The notes below the pieces were generated by a model. That model saw only the letters and a program-made list of their open reading frames with translations, was not told where the DNA came from and made no database searches. Source: an uncultured Bacillota bacterium (GTDB lineage: Bacteria > Bacillota_I > Bacilli_A > RF39 > UBA660). From it: 32,961 nt of DNA. Both the position numbers and the translations under genes were made by a program. Numbering within the stretch: position 1 is the stretch's first letter; the number at the start of each line of letters is the position of its first letter. The stretch covers positions 1 to 32,961 of the forward strand of contig CAMJOB010000013.1 of the NCBI GenBank assembly GCA_946407495.1. The letters are read 5' to 3'. Positions 15,527-24,144 of the stretch are shown here, piece after piece.

Positions 15527-15685
15527 ATGAAAAAGAAGAATGAAGAAGAAAAAGTTGGTTTTGATTTATCTACGTTAAGTTTACAAGAATTAATTAATGT
15601 TTATAAAAATATTACAGATTTTATGCAATATTTAGACGATAATAAAATTATTGTAGAAGAAGAAAAGGAAACAGAAGATGATTAA
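15527..15685 (+). CDS. Small acidic protein, unknown function
   Basis: This 52-residue protein starts at ATG 15527 behind GGGTGGGTG. A longer reading from 15464 overlaps the previous gene and has no ribosome binding site. It has a charged N-terminus, a helix-prone middle (TLSLQELINVYKNITDFMQY) and a strongly acidic tail (EEEKETEDD). It is not membrane-bound and I do not recognise it. Its stop overlaps the start of the next gene by 8 nt, so the two are probably translationally coupled and may form a complex. Confidence 0.7.
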   Translation: MKKKNEEEKVGFDLSTLSLQELINVYKNITDFMQYLDDNKIIVEEEKETEDD

Positions 15686-17300
15686 TTTTTTAAATTTTAT
15701 TGAAAAAGATATTTCAGCTAAAAAGACTTTAATTAGTTCTATGCCAACTAAAACAAAAACCAATATAAAAAAATTTAATGAGAATATAGAATCCATCCGT
15801 TCTAAGTACGAAGATTATCGTACTAGTGTAAGGAACTATTTACTTGCGAAGAGTCATTCTTTTGAGATTAAAAATACAAAAGAAGATATTGATCGTTTAA
15901 GTGAAAGCGTAGTTTCTTTAGAACGTGTTAAGTTTTTATTAAATCCATACAATACGTATTTTGAAAAAATGAGTTTTGATGAATTATTATTCCAATTAAA
16001 TAATTCATATATGTTTAACTTTAATTCATTAAGTGATGTTATTAATAGTTTCTTGGATAAATTTGAATTAGTAGGAGTTCGTCTTACTAGTGATGATTTC
16101 CATTATACTTGTTATGTTCATGAATATATGACTTCTTTCTTAGAGGTACGTTATAGTAATACAGAAGATAAGAAGTATGCTAAAGTTAATGAGATTTTTG
16201 AACAAATCTATTGGGTTAACCCTGAATTAATTGAGCATATTGAATTAAACTTCCGTAGATTAATTCGTATTCATGAGAAGAAATTTAATGCATATATTGC
16301 TAAGAGACAAAAAGAAGTAATGGCAGAAAATGACATTAAAAACTATGTTAATTGCCAAGAGAAACTTAAAGCAGCTCATATTGAATTAAATATGGCCAAT
16401 GATGAAACAGTTGCTGATTTAGTTGAATTAGCAATTACTAATGGCTTTGATATTAACCAATACATGCCTGATAGTAAGGTACGTAGTGGTGCTTATGAAT
16501 CTTTAATTGCTCCTAGTGTAGATATACATGATAAGAGTAAAATGTCTAAAGTATGTCGTGCTTTAGAAAAATTAAAGAGTAATATTATTGAATACAATAA
16601 TTACAATGAATTCTTACCATTGTTTAATGATTTTAAAGAACAATATCAAGAATTATTAACCGTAGATGTTAAAAAATATAATGGTCTAAAGACTATATTA
16701 GATCAAATTAATTCTAAAGAAAAAGAATTAGATAAATTAAATTCTAAGATATTTGGTGGAAAGCCAGGATTCTTTGAATTTAATAATGAAAAAGATCTTC
16801 GTAAGTTAAAAGTTCAATCAGTATTAAAAGCAAAAGAATTATACGAATTATATAAGCAATATGATAATGAGTATTTTAGAATGCATGTTCTAAATATCAT
16901 TAGTAATACAATGACTGTTGCGGATGTGTTAAATCTTTATTATAGTTTTGATTACTTTAAGAAGATTGCTATTCGTAAGGTCTATGAATTAGAAGATTAT
17001 GGAGAAGTAATGAAATATAGTGATAATTTTTATATGTATGCTACTGATCCAACTAATGTTATTATTACTGGTATACCTGTATTTGAAGATTCATCAATTG
17101 CTCGTGTAATTGCTAATAAATATCGTTTGAATAATCTTAAGCTTACAGAGGATGATTTAGCAGCTCCTGATGCTTTACTTTCTAAGATTAATTTAATACT
17201 TAGAGTAGAGAAAATTGATGATAGTAAAGACATAGATATGGAACGTATTTGGTTTATGGTACAAGTACAAAAAATAGTTGCTAGTGAAGAGAAAAAATAG
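15678..17300 (+). CDS. Large cytoplasmic helical protein of the fibre operon, unknown function
   Basis: I do not recognise this 540-residue protein. It has no signal peptide or membrane helix and looks almost entirely alpha-helical, with coiled-coil-like stretches near 40-85 and 200-240 and again near 345-365. Motifs of NTPases, proteases or nucleases are not visible. Its ATG lies inside the end of the 52-residue gene (8-nt overlap), and both follow the third fibre paralogue in the same operon, which ends at the terminator after this gene. A cytoplasmic role connected with fibre production, such as scaffold or chaperone, is suggested only by position. Confidence 0.72.
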   Translation: MINFLNFIEKDISAKKTLISSMPTKTKTNIKKFNENIESIRSKYEDYRTSVRNYLLAKSHSFEIKNTKEDIDRLSESVVSLERVKFLLNPYNTYFEKMSFDELLFQLNNSYMFNFNSLSDVINSFLDKFELVGVRLTSDDFHYTCYVHEYMTSFLEVRYSNTEDKKYAKVNEIFEQIYWVNPELIEHIELNFRRLIRIHEKKFNAYIAKRQKEVMAENDIKNYVNCQEKLKAAHIELNMANDETVADLVELAITNGFDINQYMPDSKVRSGAYESLIAPSVDIHDKSKMSKVCRALEKLKSNIIEYNNYNEFLPLFNDFKEQYQELLTVDVKKYNGLKTILDQINSKEKELDKLNSKIFGGKPGFFEFNNEKDLRKLKVQSVLKAKELYELYKQYDNEYFRMHVLNIISNTMTVADVLNLYYSFDYFKKIAIRKVYELEDYGEVMKYSDNFYMYATDPTNVIITGIPVFEDSSIARVIANKYRLNNLKLTEDDLAAPDALLSKINLILRVEKIDDSKDIDMERIWFMVQVQKIVASEEKK

Positions 17301-17323
17301 ATACTTGAAAAAGTATCTTTTTT
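17299..17323 (+). terminator. Intrinsic terminator of the fibre operon
   Basis: An 8-bp stem AGATACTT/AAGTATCT (17299-17306, 17311-17318) with a GAAA tetraloop and T-tail overlaps the stop codon at 17298-17300. Confidence 0.92.
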
Positions 17324-17354
17324 GTTTGGAAATGTATTTTTTTTTGCATTTATA

Positions 17355-17363
17355 TGTTATACT
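17355..17363 (+). promoter_or_regulatory. Extended -10 promoter of the large surface protein operon
   Basis: TGTTATACT (17355-17363) is an extended -10 element about 38 nt before the ATG. The upstream -35 region is T-rich with no clear hexamer. Confidence 0.6.
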
Positions 17364-17400
17364 TAATTATAGTAAATAATAGGTAGAATAGGGGAATACT

Positions 17401-20400
17401 ATGAAGGCTTTTAGTAAGAAAAAGAAAATTCAGATTACTAGTATAGTTATAGTTCTTTTAGTAGCTATCTTATTTGTAACTATTGGTGTACCTTCTTTTG
17501 CACGTTATAAGAATCGTAGTTCTATGGCTGAAGCTATGGTTTGGGATGGTAGTGTTGCTAGTAGTTATCGTAAGGGTTCAGGTACTTCAGTAGACCCTTA
17601 TGTAATTTCAAATGGATCTGAATTTGCTTATTTCCAATCTCAATTGGAAACAGTAGATTATGAAAATACATATTTTGAATTAGGCAGTGATATTGTTTTA
17701 AATGATGGTGTATTTGCTTATGACACTACTAATGGTATTACTTATACAAAGAATGGTAATACTTCTACTATTAGTCCTTATCAAAATTCATATCAAAATG
17801 TACAAGTATTCCCAAGTATTAAACAATTTAAAGGTCATTTAGATGGTAAAGGATATAGAATATATGGATTATTTATTACTAAGTCTACTTCTGATCCTTT
17901 AGGTTTATTCTTAGATCTTCGTGGTACAGTTAATGATTTATATATTACAAATTCTTTAATCTATGGTGGTTCTATTACTGGTGGTGTTGCTGGTAAGGCT
18001 AAAGATGCTACTATATCAAATGTTTTATTCCAAGGGGACGTTGTAAGTAGAAGTGAAACTGTTGATAATACTTTCTATGTTTCAATGGAAGATGTTGAAA
18101 AAGAAATTGATAATACTACTGATACTGAATTAGTAGTTATTCCAAAACAAAAGATTGGTGGAAAGATAACTTCAATTAAAGTAACTGGTAATTTAGTTAC
18201 AAGTGATCAAGTAGGTACAGTTACTTTAAATGGTCAAGCTATTAGTGATGGAGATTTTGAAATCACTCTTGGTACTACATTAGATGATGTTACTTTTGAA
18301 TTTACTTCTACTGCAAATACAACTTATGAGTTAACTAATTTAAGATACGCTATTGCTTATAGATATGGTAATAGTGCTGGTATTGTATCAGAGGCTGATG
18401 GAGTTACCTTAACTAATGTTGCTCAAAGAGGTACTATTTACGGTAGCGTATATGCTGCTGGATTAGTAAATGATGTTACTGGTACAACTAATATTACAAA
18501 TTGTTATAACGTTGCTGATATTCATGGTAATTCTGCTAGTGGTTTAATTAATAGAATAGAATATAATGCTAGTACAGTAACAATTACTAATGTTTATAAC
18601 TCTGGTGCAGTATATGCTCCTGGTAGTTATGGTTTAATCGGATCAATTAATAATAGTACAGTTAATTTAAGTAATAGTTTTAATCAAAATAATAACTTTG
18701 TATTAGGAACTATTGATAATAGTACAGTTACAGTTACTAATGTAGCTTGTAGTACAAATAATTATGTTAATAATGGTACTATTACTGGAACTATTTCTTA
18801 TTCAAATGATTTAAAAGCATATGCTAGAACAGTTGGTTTTGATGAATTTATTGACTCTACTGATTTAGCAAGTAATGCTTCTCATATTTGGGTTTATAAT
18901 GATACAAGTCTTCCAATACTTGCTTTAGATGATGTTAATAATACTTTAGCAACTATTCATGTTGGAGATCATTCTTGGAATAATGTTGGTTATGAATTAA
19001 ATCCATTAAAGTTTAATTCTTTATCATTTAGTATTCAAGAAGTTGATCATTTAAGACCAATTAAAACAGTTTCTTATTACATTCATAATTCAAGTACACC
19101 TTTACGTAAGAGTGAAATTGAAGCTATAAGTAGTTGGGAAACTTATAATGATGTAGTTAATATACCAAATGAAGGATTCTATATTGTATATGCTAAAGTT
19201 ACTGATTATAGCGATGTAGTTTCTTACTTAAATACAGATTTATTAATTCTAGATTTAAGTGGTTCATCTATTACAATGGAATTAGGTAGTGATACATGGA
19301 CTACTACTTCAAATAATGTTAATACTAAATATCTTGCTTCTAATGGAAGTTTAAGTATTAGTGCAGTTGATAGTTTATCTGGTGTTAAATCTATTCAATA
19401 TTATGTAACTGATTCAGTTTTATCTAATCAAGAATTAACAGAAGTAAGTACATGGACAAATTATACTGGTCCTGTAACAATTAATTCTACAACAGGTGAA
19501 ATTGTTTATACTAAGGTTAATGATAATGTTAATTATATTACTTATGCAAATACTGATAGATTATTAGTAGGTGGATTTGAACAAACTAGTATTATTGCTG
19601 GTAGAAGTACTTCATTCTCTACTAATGTTAATGTAACTGATAAATCTGCTGTATCTATGTATTATGCATTCAGTGATACTGATAGTTATCCTAATGGAAT
19701 AACTCATGCAATTACATTTAGTGATACATTACCTGTTGATACTATGATTACTATTATGGATCGTACTCGTAGTAAAACATATAAATATACAACAACTGCT
19801 TTAGATGATGAGACTATTTACTTTACTAGTTTCAGAGAAGTAGGTACTACTAATTCATTTAGTGAATCAGTATATACTGGAGCAATTAGTGAAAGTTATA
19901 AAGTAATAGTTGATTTTTCTAAGACTACATTATCAAATAACATTATTGATTTAAGTGCTACATTAAGTATTAATAGTGGTTTAGATACTATATTAAGTAC
20001 TGTAGGTAGTGTAAGTTCATTTAATGTTATTACTAATAGTGATGCTACTGTTACTTTTGCATCTACTTATAATAGTACAGTTTACTATAATACTGATGAT
20101 ACTTATCAAATACCAGTTACTGGTTCATTAGCATTTGGTACTTATAATACTTCTAATGTAATTGATACTACTTATGAAGATAAGAAGTTTGGATTAGCAT
20201 TAAAGATGGTTGATTCAAATCAAACTATTGTTAATAAGATGCATTTACAAAATATTAAATTTAAGATTGGTAATAAATATTACTTTATGGATAACGATAA
20301 CGTTGTTCGTATGGATTTAGGTGTAGGAGTTGGAAATGTTAATACTAATTTAGTTATTGAAACTAATAGTGCTAATATTCAATTACCTAATGGTACTTAC

Positions 20401-20889
20401 ACATTTAAGATAGGTTACTATACTTCTTATGATGGTACTTATGCTAGTGATATAACTTACTTTAAAGATGTCACTGTTACTGTTGCTGATAGTAGTTATC
20501 TACAAATGCAAAAGTTCCAAGTACGTATGAATGATGAAGATCGTATTTTAAGTAAAGATGATAGTAGTCAATTTACTGTAAGTATTCTACAAAATAGTAG
20601 TTACAATAATGCTACTGTTAAAGTTAGATTACTTAGAAAATCTACATTTAGTGCAGCTGATCAAACATACACTGAATTAGATTTAGGGGATTATTCAAAT
20701 ACACAATTAACTAATTATTCTGGTAATATCTATAACACAACTATTACTGGAAATAGTGCTAATTATCGTGATTTAAGTTTTGACTTAGATACTGAAAGTC
20801 TAGGTAGTGGAGCTTATTCATTATCATTTGATTTATATCATGGAGATACATATATTAAATCAATATCAAAGAAAATTATGATTAGATAG
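17401..20889 (+). CDS. Large secreted surface protein with GLUG-like and Ig-like repeats
   Basis: The 1162-residue protein has a basic start, a hydrophobic helix (12-30) and PSFARYKNRSS (31-41), a junction of the SipW substrate type. The motif GSGTSVDPYVIS (59-70) and the phrases GHLDGKGYRIYGLFI and GSITGGVAGKAK are typical of GLUG-type beta-solenoid surface proteins, covering about 59-500. Two tandem repeats of about 95 residues follow (about 522-617 and 621-717), each with an 'I..YY' strand, a 'W..Y' loop and a 'IVY.KV.D...Y.NTD' end, as in Bacillota Ig-like repeats. The last 440 residues are Ser/Thr/Asn-rich and unrecognised. No LPXTG sorting motif is visible. It is probably an adhesin or fibre accessory. 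Confidence 0.82.
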   Translation: MKAFSKKKKIQITSIVIVLLVAILFVTIGVPSFARYKNRSSMAEAMVWDGSVASSYRKGSGTSVDPYVISNGSEFAYFQSQLETVDYENTYFELGSDIVLNDGVFAYDTTNGITYTKNGNTSTISPYQNSYQNVQVFPSIKQFKGHLDGKGYRIYGLFITKSTSDPLGLFLDLRGTVNDLYITNSLIYGGSITGGVAGKAKDATISNVLFQGDVVSRSETVDNTFYVSMEDVEKEIDNTTDTELVVIPKQKIGGKITSIKVTGNLVTSDQVGTVTLNGQAISDGDFEITLGTTLDDVTFEFTSTANTTYELTNLRYAIAYRYGNSAGIVSEADGVTLTNVAQRGTIYGSVYAAGLVNDVTGTTNITNCYNVADIHGNSASGLINRIEYNASTVTITNVYNSGAVYAPGSYGLIGSINNSTVNLSNSFNQNNNFVLGTIDNSTVTVTNVACSTNNYVNNGTITGTISYSNDLKAYARTVGFDEFIDSTDLASNASHIWVYNDTSLPILALDDVNNTLATIHVGDHSWNNVGYELNPLKFNSLSFSIQEVDHLRPIKTVSYYIHNSSTPLRKSEIEAISSWETYNDVVNIPNEGFYIVYAKVTDYSDVVSYLNTDLLILDLSGSSITMELGSDTWTTTSNNVNTKYLASNGSLSISAVDSLSGVKSIQYYVTDSVLSNQELTEVSTWTNYTGPVTINSTTGEIVYTKVNDNVNYITYANTDRLLVGGFEQTSIIAGRSTSFSTNVNVTDKSAVSMYYAFSDTDSYPNGITHAITFSDTLPVDTMITIMDRTRSKTYKYTTTALDDETIYFTSFREVGTTNSFSESVYTGAISESYKVIVDFSKTTLSNNIIDLSATLSINSGLDTILSTVGSVSSFNVITNSDATVTFASTYNSTVYYNTDDTYQIPVTGSLAFGTYNTSNVIDTTYEDKKFGLALKMVDSNQTIVNKMHLQNIKFKIGNKYYFMDNDNVVRMDLGVGVGNVNTNLVIETNSANIQLPNGTYTFKIGYYTSYDGTYASDITYFKDVTVTVADSSYLQMQKFQVRMNDEDRILSKDDSSQFTVSILQNSSYNNATVKVRLLRKSTFSAADQTYTELDLGDYSNTQLTNYSGNIYNTTITGNSANYRDLSFDLDTESLGSGAYSLSFDLYHGDTYIKSISKKIMIR

Positions 20890-20904
20890 AAAGGAGAGAC
20901 CTAT

Positions 20905-21462
20905 ATGAAGAGTATAAAAATAAAATATCGTATTGTAGTTATTTTGTTTTTACTAGTATCACTTGTGATTGGTTCTTGTATAACTTATTCATTGTTTCAT
21001 TCATCTGTTACAGTTGAAGTTAATCAAGATTTAGCTCGTTTCGTATTTGATGCGAATAATACAGATCACATTGATCTAGATCTTGTAGGTCTTACTCCAG
21101 GATCAGATGAAGATTATTACTTCTCTGTAACTAATAGAAAAAATAATAAATTAAGTGATGTAACTATAAAATATCAAATTACTATAAAGACTATGCATAC
21201 AATGCCACTTACTATTAAGCTTTATTCTATTGATGCACAAGATCATGAAACTGAAATAATGCAATGTGATGAAACTTATTCAAGAGATTCTGATCATTAC
21301 TTAATCTGTAATACTTCTGAATTAGAGATGGCTTATTCTAGTGCAGTAGTTAATAGATACAAAATCAACGTAGCTTTTCCACAACAATATAATGGAATTG
21401 AATATGCTGATTTAGTAGATACTATTAGTGTTGATATTAGAAGTTGGCAGAAGACAAGTTAG
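20905..21462 (+). CDS. Small secreted TasA/camelysin-like protein
   Basis: The 185-residue protein has a basic N-terminus, a hydrophobic stretch (9-25) and the junction CITYSLFHSSVTVEV (25-39), like SipW-type substrates. A compact beta-sandwich-like domain follows, with LDLVGLTPGSDEDYYFSVTN (split near 57-76), the 'PG' phrase before a strand found in camelysin-like proteins. Two Cys (in MQCDE and LICNT) could pair. It lies 15 nt after the large surface protein with the ribosome binding site AAAGGAGAG, so it belongs to the same operon. Confidence 0.78.
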   Translation: MKSIKIKYRIVVILFLLVSLVIGSCITYSLFHSSVTVEVNQDLARFVFDANNTDHIDLDLVGLTPGSDEDYYFSVTNRKNNKLSDVTIKYQITIKTMHTMPLTIKLYSIDAQDHETEIMQCDETYSRDSDHYLICNTSELEMAYSSAVVNRYKINVAFPQQYNGIEYADLVDTISVDIRSWQKTS

Positions 21463-21471
21463 GGGGATTCT

Positions 21472-22341
21472 ATGAAGACGAAGAGAAAATTAAAATTACA
21501 GTATCTTATCTTAGTAATATTAATTCTTGGAGTTGCAGTTACTAGAGGTTTTTCATTAGCTAAGTATGCAAAAAACTCGGCATGGAATTATTATTTGAAA
21601 AGTAATGGATTTTACTTTACAACAGACTTTGATACACAAGATACTATTAATACTAACTGGAATGGTAATCCTATAACTTTTACTGTTAATAACTTTGATG
21701 AAGATTCAGTTACTAATTATGATATTGGTTATCAAGTTACTTGTTCTGTTACTGGTGAAGCTGCAAGTATTGCTGCTTGTAGATTAAATGGTGGTAATAC
21801 AAATACATTTAGTGGAACTTTATCAAGTAATGAATATTGTTCAGATAATCAATATTTAACTCAAACTACATGTGAGACACACAATGAAGAATGGATTGTA
21901 GCTAAGACACATAGAGATTTAACATTTACTGTTGTACCAACTGGTCAAGATGAAATTACTACAGCTACTGTACAAGTACAAGTAACTTCAACTGCACCAT
22001 TTAGTAAAACAATGACTCATAGATATATTTTAACTAAGGGTATGAGTGAAATTGGTACATTTAGTTTAGATTATAAGACTATGTCACAATATGACCATTT
22101 AGTAGTAACTAATTCATATAATGAGAATAAATGTGCTAGACTTACTTGGGATAGTACTAAAGTAAGAATAGATTTAAATGATAATAGTTATGCTACTACA
22201 ACAGATGGCAATGGGGTAATAAATGGAATTACATTTACGATACCTAAAAAAGATAGTATGAACTTTGTATTCTATAGAACTAATTTAAGTCAGGCAGTTA
22301 ATTCTTCAATATTTACTATTGTTGAATCAAATGCTTGCTAA
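21472..22341 (+). CDS. Secreted TasA/camelysin-like protein with several Cys
   Basis: The 289-residue protein has a basic start, hydrophobic residues 11-24 and the junction GFSLAKYAKNSAWN (26-39), another SipW-type form. The exported part contains the camelysin-like phrase PITFTVNNFDEDSVTNYDI and several Cys (in VTCSV, AACRL, EYCSDN, TTCETH, NKCAR and the final Cys), an even number that fits disulfides. The ribosome binding site is TAGGGGGAT, 9 nt after the preceding gene. The function is unknown beyond export. It may be partner of the preceding small protein. Confidence 0.78.
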   Translation: MKTKRKLKLQYLILVILILGVAVTRGFSLAKYAKNSAWNYYLKSNGFYFTTDFDTQDTINTNWNGNPITFTVNNFDEDSVTNYDIGYQVTCSVTGEAASIAACRLNGGNTNTFSGTLSSNEYCSDNQYLTQTTCETHNEEWIVAKTHRDLTFTVVPTGQDEITTATVQVQVTSTAPFSKTMTHRYILTKGMSEIGTFSLDYKTMSQYDHLVVTNSYNENKCARLTWDSTKVRIDLNDNSYATTTDGNGVINGITFTIPKKDSMNFVFYRTNLSQAVNSSIFTIVESNAC

Positions 22342-22356
22342 ATTATTGAAAATAGA

Positions 22357-22385
22357 TTGTTTAATATAAAAATATATGTTACTAT
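22357..22385 (+). promoter_or_regulatory. Possible promoter before the pseudo-signal peptidase
   Basis: TTGTTT (22357-22362) and TACTAT (22380-22385) are 17 bp apart, with TG one base before the -10. This would allow separate expression inside the operon. Confidence 0.4.
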
Positions 22386-22401
22386 AAAGTAGGAGGGTAA
22401 T

Positions 22402-22935
22402 ATGAAAATACTTAAGAATATTAGAAATGTAATTTTGTTTATTTTAGGAGTAGCGTTTTTTATCTTTGCGTTATCTATGTCTATGTTATTACTTAACTTT
22501 AATAAATATGGATTAACACAATTTGGAGATACTACATTTGTATTAATTAATAACGATATAGTTAGTGATGTTTATAAAAAAGGAGATTTAGTATTTGCAG
22601 AATCTCATAACATTATGACTTTAAAAGAAGGAGAAATGATGTTTGCTTATCGTGTAGATAGTCAAGGTGGAGTACATGTTGACTTAGGTAAGATCGGACA
22701 TATTTATCCTGAAGAGAATGCAATTTCATTTGAGAATGGTAATACTTATTCTACTGAGTTTTTAGCGGGTGTTCCTACTAATCATTATAAGAGTGTTGGA
22801 ACTTTCTTATCAGTAGTTGAATCTAAATGGGGATTCTTATTTATAGTATTAGTTCCTTGTTTCTTGATTTTCTTATATGAAATCTATGCATTAATTGTAG
22901 AAATCAAATATGGTGGTGAAGAAGAGAATGCTTAA
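22402..22935 (+). CDS. Signal peptidase-like protein lacking the catalytic serine
   Basis: The 177-residue protein keeps the layout of the two SipW-like peptidases: N-terminal membrane helix (about 9-31), a strand followed by YKKGDLVFAE (58-67), then LKEGEMMFAYR, an extracellular beta domain ending near VGTFLSVVESKWGF, and a C-terminal membrane helix (about 146-168). The catalytic SGSMEP box is replaced by NNDIVS (50-55), with Asp52 at the position of the serine. No ITH(R/E)V or KGDxN motif remains; one His occurs in GGVHVDL but does not align clearly. It is therefore probably inactive and may serve as a chaperone or regulator of a peptidase. Three SipW-type proteins precede it. Confidence 0.72.
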   Translation: MKILKNIRNVILFILGVAFFIFALSMSMLLLNFNKYGLTQFGDTTFVLINNDIVSDVYKKGDLVFAESHNIMTLKEGEMMFAYRVDSQGGVHVDLGKIGHIYPEENAISFENGNTYSTEFLAGVPTNHYKSVGTFLSVVESKWGFLFIVLVPCFLIFLYEIYALIVEIKYGGEEENA

Positions 22936-22952
22936 TGTATTCTCTTTTTTTT
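22923..22952 (+). terminator. Intrinsic terminator of the surface protein operon
   Basis: Stem AGAGAATGC (22923-22931) with GTATTCTCT (22937-22945, one G-U pair) and loop TTAAT is followed by T to 22952. It spans the stop codon at 22933-22935. Confidence 0.9.
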
Positions 22953-22959
22953 GTTTTTA

Positions 22960-22968
22960 TGGTATAAT
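22960..22968 (+). promoter_or_regulatory. Extended -10 promoter
   Basis: TGGTATAAT at 22960-22968, 30 nt before the ATG at 22999. No clear -35. Confidence 0.65.
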
Positions 22969-22998
22969 ACATAGTCATAAGGAGAGATTTTAAATATT

Positions 22999-23556
22999 AT
23001 GAATGATTCAAGTGAGTCGATTGTTACAACAAAGATTAGACAAAAAGTAGATGATCAAGACGAAGTATCGTCGGGTAATCTTAGTTTGTATTTTAAAAAT
23101 AACAAACAATTAGTAGAGGACTTTTGTTTAAGAAGTCAGAAAGAGTGGAAAAAGACTGCTCGTGGTTTTAAGAAACTTATTTTTTTAGATAAGTTAAGAG
23201 GATATAAGAGAGTAGATGATTTAGTATATTCTGTTGAATGTGCTACTGATTTAAAAAGAGAATCCTTTGATAATTATCGAATGTTATTAGAATATGGAGA
23301 TCGTTGTTTAGAAAGACCTTCTGAAGATGGTATTCTTATTTATAGTGCATTTAAAGATTATTGTGATTCTTTTGATCAAGTATCTACGAGATTTAATTGT
23401 AAGATATTAACTCGTCCAACTGATAGATCTTTAATTCCTTTTATCTTAGATATGGAAGATGAAAAGACTGCAGTCGTTGAATCTGGTAAGGATTTAATAG
23501 ACCATGTTAGACAAGTTGTTCAAATAGATAATAATACAAAAAGATTGGTTAAGTAG
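22999..23556 (+). CDS. Hypothetical cytoplasmic protein
   Basis: The 185-residue protein has no signal peptide or membrane helix. The N-terminal 30 residues are polar and probably disordered; the rest looks alpha-helical, with a basic patch around KEWKKTARGFKKL. I see no catalytic motif and do not recognise the family. It has its own promoter and terminator, so it is a single-gene unit. The ribosome binding site AAGGAGAG lies 12 nt before the ATG. Confidence 0.75.
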   Translation: MNDSSESIVTTKIRQKVDDQDEVSSGNLSLYFKNNKQLVEDFCLRSQKEWKKTARGFKKLIFLDKLRGYKRVDDLVYSVECATDLKRESFDNYRMLLEYGDRCLERPSEDGILIYSAFKDYCDSFDQVSTRFNCKILTRPTDRSLIPFILDMEDEKTAVVESGKDLIDHVRQVVQIDNNTKRLVK

Positions 23557-23574
23557 TTTACCAATCTTTTATTT
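23539..23574 (+). terminator. Intrinsic terminator overlapping a stop codon
   Basis: Stem AAAAGATTGGT (23539-23549) with ACCAATCTTTT (23560-23570) carries the stop codon 23554-23556 in its loop and is followed by ATTTTA. Confidence 0.85.
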
Positions 23575-23576
23575 TA

Positions 23577-23585
23577 TGTTATAAT
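23577..23585 (+). promoter_or_regulatory. Extended -10 promoter
   Basis: TGTTATAAT at 23577-23585 directly after the previous terminator. The transcript would start near 23592 and give a 31-nt leader. Confidence 0.6.
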
Positions 23586-23597
23586 ATGGAACTGTTC

Positions 23598-23625
23598 GGA
23601 GGACGTATAATACGTATTATTTATG
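23598..23625 (+). promoter_or_regulatory. Ribosome binding site with long palindromic spacer
   Basis: GGAGG (23598-23602) is 20 nt from the only usable start, ATG 23623; no nearer start codon is in frame after the stop at 23608. The spacer holds ACGTAT-A-ATACGT (23603-23615) and the 14-bp palindrome ATAATACGTATTAT (23607-23620), which could fold to shorten the distance. Confidence 0.5.
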
Positions 23626-24144
23626 GTTTATAACAAAAAAGAATTAATAGAAAAATTAGAAAATGGGGAAGAATTAAAAGAAGATGAATATCGCGTTCTT
23701 ATTATGAATGGGAAGGCTATGGCTCAAGATCATTTATTTATGATTTCTTCACCATCATGTAAAAATTTATTAACAAAATATGCAGTTTTTGGAGCAGCAG
23801 CTTGTAAGTTAGGAGAAGATGGTGCTGATTTAGTTAGGGGTTGTGCTTATATGATAGGTACATATTCAACTAATTTAAATCACTATGAATCAATAATTAA
23901 GTATTCTTCTTCATGTTTATCTCATATGTCTCGTTTTAATACATTAAATTTTATTAGACAAAAAGAAGAAACTGATAAGTATGATTCATATATTGGAGAT
24001 TTACATGATAGTTTATTAGCTGTTTTTAATCAAGGAATTACTCCATATGCAATGGAAGAAGTACAAGATAATATTAATAGATTAGAAGAGTCTAAACAAA
24101 AGATTAAATGTATAAAAAAGAAGTATATTGGTTTTTCCTTGTAA
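23623..24144 (+). CDS. Hypothetical cytoplasmic protein, mostly helical
   Basis: The 173-residue protein is not recognised. It starts with a charged helix (KKELIEKLENGEELKEDEY) followed by a middle part rich in Ser, Cys and Ala (five Cys, such as SPSCKN and SSSCLSH) and ends in a basic helix. There is no signal peptide, and a weakly hydrophobic section near 53-63 is too short for a membrane helix. The start is set by the absence of any other in-frame start after a stop at 23608. Its stop codon lies inside the probable -35 box of the pheS leader promoter. Confidence 0.72.
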   Translation: MVYNKKELIEKLENGEELKEDEYRVLIMNGKAMAQDHLFMISSPSCKNLLTKYAVFGAAACKLGEDGADLVRGCAYMIGTYSTNLNHYESIIKYSSSCLSHMSRFNTLNFIRQKEETDKYDSYIGDLHDSLLAVFNQGITPYAMEEVQDNINRLEESKQKIKCIKKKYIGFSL

